Assembly (NCBI GenBank): GCA_020435885.1
Contig: JAGQYU010000109.1
Location: 1 to 16,170 of the forward strand
DNA from: Flavobacteriaceae bacterium
Lineage (GTDB): Bacteria > Bacteroidota > Bacteroidia > Flavobacteriales > Flavobacteriaceae
Direction of reading: 5' to 3'
Length of the DNA: 16,170 nucleotides
The notes beneath the pieces are model-generated. The model was given only the letters and a program-made list of their open reading frames with translations, ran no database searches and was not told the DNA's origin. The position numbers and the translations under genes were made by a program. Shown here one piece after another: positions 13,847 to 16,170 of the stretch (positions are counted from its first letter, which is position 1; the number at the start of each line of letters is the position of its first letter).

Positions 13847-15679
13847 TTAATGGTCAAATTTTAATTGAATTTCTTCTGATGTTAATGTGATAAATGTTTT
13901 CTTTCCAAAGGGAGACTGATTAGGCTCTTTACATAAAAACAACTGTTCTAAAATTTCTTCCTGCTCTGCACTGTTAAGTTTTACGCCATTTCTTATCGCC
14001 ATACTTTTAGCTAAACTTTTGGCAATAATATCCAACTGGCTAAAGCTAGATTCCGGTATTCCACGCCTAACGGTTTCAAACAATTCTTCAAAAATATATT
14101 GTAGTTCTGATGGGTTTACATGTACAGGTAAACCACTAAGTATTATAGTATCTTTTGAGATGGAAGAAAATTGAAAACCGGCACTTTCCAAGTCAGACTG
14201 AATTTCTTTACAAAGCAAAATATCACTATTGGTAAAGATCATTTCAATAGGGAATAACAATTGCTGGCTAACAGTATCTTCTAACGTCATTTTTGTAAGC
14301 AGATCTTCATATAAAATACGTTGATGCGCCAAGTTTTGATTGATAAAAACCACTCCGGATTTGATAACACTCAATATATATTTTTGATGTACCTGATATG
14401 TCTTTCTAACAATTTCGGTTGTAGATTCATCAAATAATTCTTTTGTAACCAATTGAGCCTCAACATCAATATCTTTTATATTGATAGCATCATCATCAAC
14501 ACTAACGTATAATGATTCCCATTTGGGTGAAGTCTCTTTTTTTTCGCCTTGGCGGAAAGATTTTTCAGTTTCAAAGGGATTAAAAGAGGGGTCAACCTGA
14601 ATTTTAGGTGCTTGTATATTCTTTTTATCTTTATAGTGATAGGGAATATCCATGGTGGCATCTCTGTCAAAATCAAGTACAGGGGCTACATTATATTGTC
14701 CCAAACTGTGTTTTACGGTAGAGCGGAGCATAGCATACAAAAGTTGCTCATTCTCAAATTTTATTTCAGTTTTGGTAGGATGAATATTTATATCAATCGT
14801 TTCCGGAGGCACTGTTATATACAAGAAATAAGAAGGATGTTGATCTGCGGCAAGCAAACCTTCATAAGCATTTACAATAGCATGGTGTAAGTATGAACTT
14901 TTTATAAATCTATTGTTCACAAAGAAATATTGTTCACCTCTTTTCTTTTTGGCAAACTCGGGTTTTGTTACAAAACCTTCAACTTTCATAATATCAGTTT
15001 CCTCTTCAATGGGTACTAATTTTTCATTGGTTTTACCCCCTAGGATGGCTACAATGCGTTTTCGTAAATTACTTTCTTTAAGGTTAATAACTTCGCTATC
15101 ATTATTATAAAACATAAATGAAATGGTAGGATGAACCAGCGCTACACGATAAAATTCATCCATAATATGCCTGTTTTCAACAGTATTGGATTTCAAAAAA
15201 TTGCGCCGTGCAGGAATGTTAAAAAACAAATTTTTAACAGCAATACTGGTCCCTGTGGGAGTAGAAATGACACCTTGATATTGAATTAAACTTCCTTCAA
15301 TTCTGATGTGCGTACCCAGCTCTTTTTCGGCTTGTTTGGTCTTTAGTTCAACATGGGCAACAGCAGCTATAGAAGCCAATGCTTCACCTCTAAAGCCTTT
15401 AGTATGTAAATTAAACAGGTCTTCAGCTTTTTTGATCTTAGACGTAGCATGTCTTTCAAAAGAGAGCCTAGCATCAGTTGTGCTCATACCGATACCGTTA
15501 TCAATTACTTGAATCAATGTTTTACCGGCATCTTTTATAAGTAATTTTATTTCGGTAGCTCCTGCATCTACAGCATTTTCTAATAATTCTTTTACTACTG
15601 ATGCGGGGCGTTGCACCACTTCTCCGGCAGCAATTTGATTGGCAACATTATCAGGTAATAATTGAATGATGTCTGCCAT
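13847..15679 (-). CDS. mutL: DNA mismatch repair protein MutL
   Basis: The mismatch-repair matchmaker between MutS and downstream nicking and excision. The 610-residue protein has the complete N-terminal GHKL ATPase: IAAGEVVQRPASVVKELLEN (16-35) with catalytic Glu34, the DNGIGM motif (60-65), HATSKI (77-82) and TKGFRGEALASI (93-104). A transducer domain ends near INIHPTKTEIKF (297-308). A linker of about 100 residues (about 330-428) leads to the C-terminal dimerisation domain (about 428-605). The endonuclease motif DQHAxxExxxxE reads NQNLAHQRILYE (447-458). The CPHGRP-type motif reads SPFGKK (589-594), so the metal ligands expected of a nicking MutL are mostly lost. The ATG follows directly after the stop of the 92-residue gene upstream. 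Confidence 0.98.
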   Translation of the reverse strand: MADIIQLLPDNVANQIAAGEVVQRPASVVKELLENAVDAGATEIKLLIKDAGKTLIQVIDNGIGMSTTDARLSFERHATSKIKKAEDLFNLHTKGFRGEALASIAAVAHVELKTKQAEKELGTHIRIEGSLIQYQGVISTPTGTSIAVKNLFFNIPARRNFLKSNTVENRHIMDEFYRVALVHPTISFMFYNNDSEVINLKESNLRKRIVAILGGKTNEKLVPIEEETDIMKVEGFVTKPEFAKKKRGEQYFFVNNRFIKSSYLHHAIVNAYEGLLAADQHPSYFLYITVPPETIDINIHPTKTEIKFENEQLLYAMLRSTVKHSLGQYNVAPVLDFDRDATMDIPYHYKDKKNIQAPKIQVDPSFNPFETEKSFRQGEKKETSPKWESLYVSVDDDAINIKDIDVEAQLVTKELFDESTTEIVRKTYQVHQKYILSVIKSGVVFINQNLAHQRILYEDLLTKMTLEDTVSQQLLFPIEMIFTNSDILLCKEIQSDLESAGFQFSSISKDTIILSGLPVHVNPSELQYIFEELFETVRRGIPESSFSQLDIIAKSLAKSMAIRNGVKLNSAEQEEILEQLFLCKEPNQSPFGKKTFITLTSEEIQLKFDH

Positions 15680-15958
15680 TTACTTTGATTGAAAAATTGA
15701 TAAATCGAAATCTATTAAGTAGAGAAAAATGAGCGTAAGAATTAAGGCGATTATTAAAATAGTTCTATTAACCTTAAATCCTTTTCCATCAGAATTTAGA
15801 TCTTCCACAGCGTCATTAAACTTTTCTTTTATATTCTTTTTTCCTACTGTTTTTCTGAACTCGTCAAACTTATGTTTAATTTCATAAGGATTTCCCTCGC
15901 CCTTATAATATCTTGGCTTGTATTCAAATTTTTTATTTGTTCGTTTAATGATCTTCAT
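15680..15958 (-). CDS. Small C-terminally anchored membrane protein between ribH and mutL
   Basis: A 92-residue protein. The N-terminal two thirds are hydrophilic, with many Lys, Arg, Asp and Glu residues and a pattern that could form helices (KFDEFRKTVGKKNIKEKFNDAVED). One hydrophobic segment (about 67-84) lies near the C-terminus, so it is probably a tail-anchored membrane protein facing the cytosol. I recall flavobacterial genes at this position being annotated as 'riboflavin synthase subunit beta'. The sequence shares nothing visible with lumazine synthase, so that label probably spread from the neighbouring ribH. The stop codon is immediately followed by the mutL ATG, and the promoter lies upstream at 15998-16029. 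The function is unknown. Confidence 0.87.
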   Translation of the reverse strand: MKIIKRTNKKFEYKPRYYKGEGNPYEIKHKFDEFRKTVGKKNIKEKFNDAVEDLNSDGKGFKVNRTILIIALILTLIFLYLIDFDLSIFQSK

Positions 15959-15969
15959 AAAATAAAAAA

Positions 15970-15987
15970 TGAATTGTTAACAATTCA
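15970..15987. promoter_or_regulatory. Perfect 18-base palindrome in the mutL operon leader
   Basis: TGAATTGTTAACAATTCA reads the same on both strands. It lies just downstream of the predicted start of transcription and 12 bases before the first gene. It could be an operator for a dimeric regulator or a small mRNA hairpin. It has no T run on the minus-strand side long enough to make a convincing terminator. Confidence 0.5.
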
Positions 15988-15997
15988 CATAATCACT

Positions 15998-16029
15998 CAA
16001 AAGTAGCGAAATTAGAATGAGTGTTCAAA
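15998..16029 (-). promoter_or_regulatory. Bacteroidota-type promoter for the mutL operon
   Basis: On the minus strand, TTTG (16029-16026), a 20-base spacer and TACTTTTG (16005-15998) match the Bacteroidota consensus exactly. Transcription would start around 15993, giving a leader of about 35 bases that contains the palindrome at 15970-15987. Confidence 0.75.
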
Positions 16030-16038
16030 TTTTGTAAG

Positions 16039-16061
16039 AAAAAACGATAGTTAAAACTATC
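16039..16061 (-). terminator. Intrinsic terminator at the end of ribH
   Basis: On the minus strand a GATAGT/ACTATC stem (16061-16056 with 16051-16046) with a four-base loop is followed by G and six T residues (16044-16039). The hairpin begins inside the ribH stop codon. The stem is short and AT-rich, so it may be leaky into the mutL operon. Confidence 0.65.
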
Positions 16062-16170
16062 ATAAAGTTGCCATTTTTATAGCCGCAATAGCACACTCAA
16101 CTCCTTTATTACCATGTTTACCTCCTGATCTGTCAATGGCTTGTTGCATGGTATTATCAGTTAATACACA
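16060..16170 (-). CDS. ribH: 6,7-dimethyl-8-ribityllumazine synthase, C-terminal end (5' part beyond the window)
   Basis: Only the last 36 codons and the TGA stop are present. The residues CVLTDNTMQQAIDR and GGKHGNKGVECA are the hallmark C-terminal end of lumazine synthase, which condenses 5-amino-6-ribitylamino-uracil with a four-carbon phosphate in riboflavin synthesis. The protein ends IAAIKMATL, a normal C-terminus for the family. The gene reads toward the mutL operon, from which it is separated by an intrinsic terminator and a new promoter. Confidence 0.93.
   Translation of the reverse strand, partial: CVLTDNTMQQAIDRSGGKHGNKGVECAIAAIKMATL

Noticed and set aside
14549..14890. 113-codon plus-strand ORF inside mutL
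   Set aside because: It lies antisense to the MutL linker and transducer region; the composition is what reversed coding sequence would give and no motif is visible.
1..16170. tRNA or rRNA genes, CRISPR arrays, insertion sequences and phage genes
   Set aside because: The intergenic spaces are short and none contains a cloverleaf-like sequence, regular spaced repeats or transposase-like coding; all coding space is explained by the genes listed.

Overview
The window looks like chromosomal DNA of a member of the Bacteroidota, most likely a flavobacterium (Flavobacteriaceae or a close relative). The DNA is AT-rich. Good promoters fit the Bacteroidota sigma factor consensus (TTG, about 19-20 bases, TAnnTTTG), Shine-Dalgarno sequences are not evident, and there is a SusC-type TonB-dependent receptor with a carboxypeptidase-regulatory-like N-terminal domain. 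The gene neighbourhood ribH / small membrane protein / mutL / two rhomboids / EEP protein is one I recall as common in flavobacteria. I see no prophage, insertion sequence, CRISPR array, rRNA or tRNA.

Layout. (1) Bases 1-4202, minus strand: a HEAT-like helical protein, then purB and a tightly spaced string of a small lipoprotein, a TerC-family membrane protein, a His/Cys-containing exported protein that starts with TTG, and the N-terminal 229 residues of a TonB-dependent receptor cut by the window edge. The last three suggest a metal-handling module downstream of purine synthesis. (2) Bases 4203-4427: a divergent AT-rich intergenic region with an imperfect inverted repeat. (3) Bases 4428-7367, plus strand: an exported MORN/YwqK-type repeat protein with a clear intrinsic terminator, then mnmA (tRNA 2-thiouridylase) and a FabK/nitronate monooxygenase-family flavoprotein 2 bases apart. 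(4) Bases 7368-10840, minus strand: mtaB (tRNA t6A37 methylthiotransferase), an alpha/beta hydrolase, an orphan rfbC and a lytic transglycosylase, read as one operon from a good promoter at 10861-10890. (5) Bases 10881-11204, plus strand: a small ABM-fold protein, divergent from mtaB. (6) Bases 11199-15958, minus strand: a five-gene operon of small membrane protein, mutL, two rhomboid proteases and an EEP-family phosphatase/nuclease, with a good promoter (15998-16029) and an 18-base perfect palindrome in its leader. (7) Bases 16060-16170: the 3' end of ribH (lumazine synthase) with an intrinsic terminator at its stop codon.

Most genes are housekeeping: purine synthesis, two tRNA-thiolation or methylthiolation enzymes, mismatch repair, riboflavin synthesis, wall remodelling and membrane proteolysis. 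I found no convincing new multi-gene system. The items most worth a second look are the MutL whose predicted endonuclease metal-binding motifs are degenerate, the putative metal-uptake/efflux string after purB, the palindrome in the mutL leader, and a strong excess of the tetranucleotide CCGG across the window.
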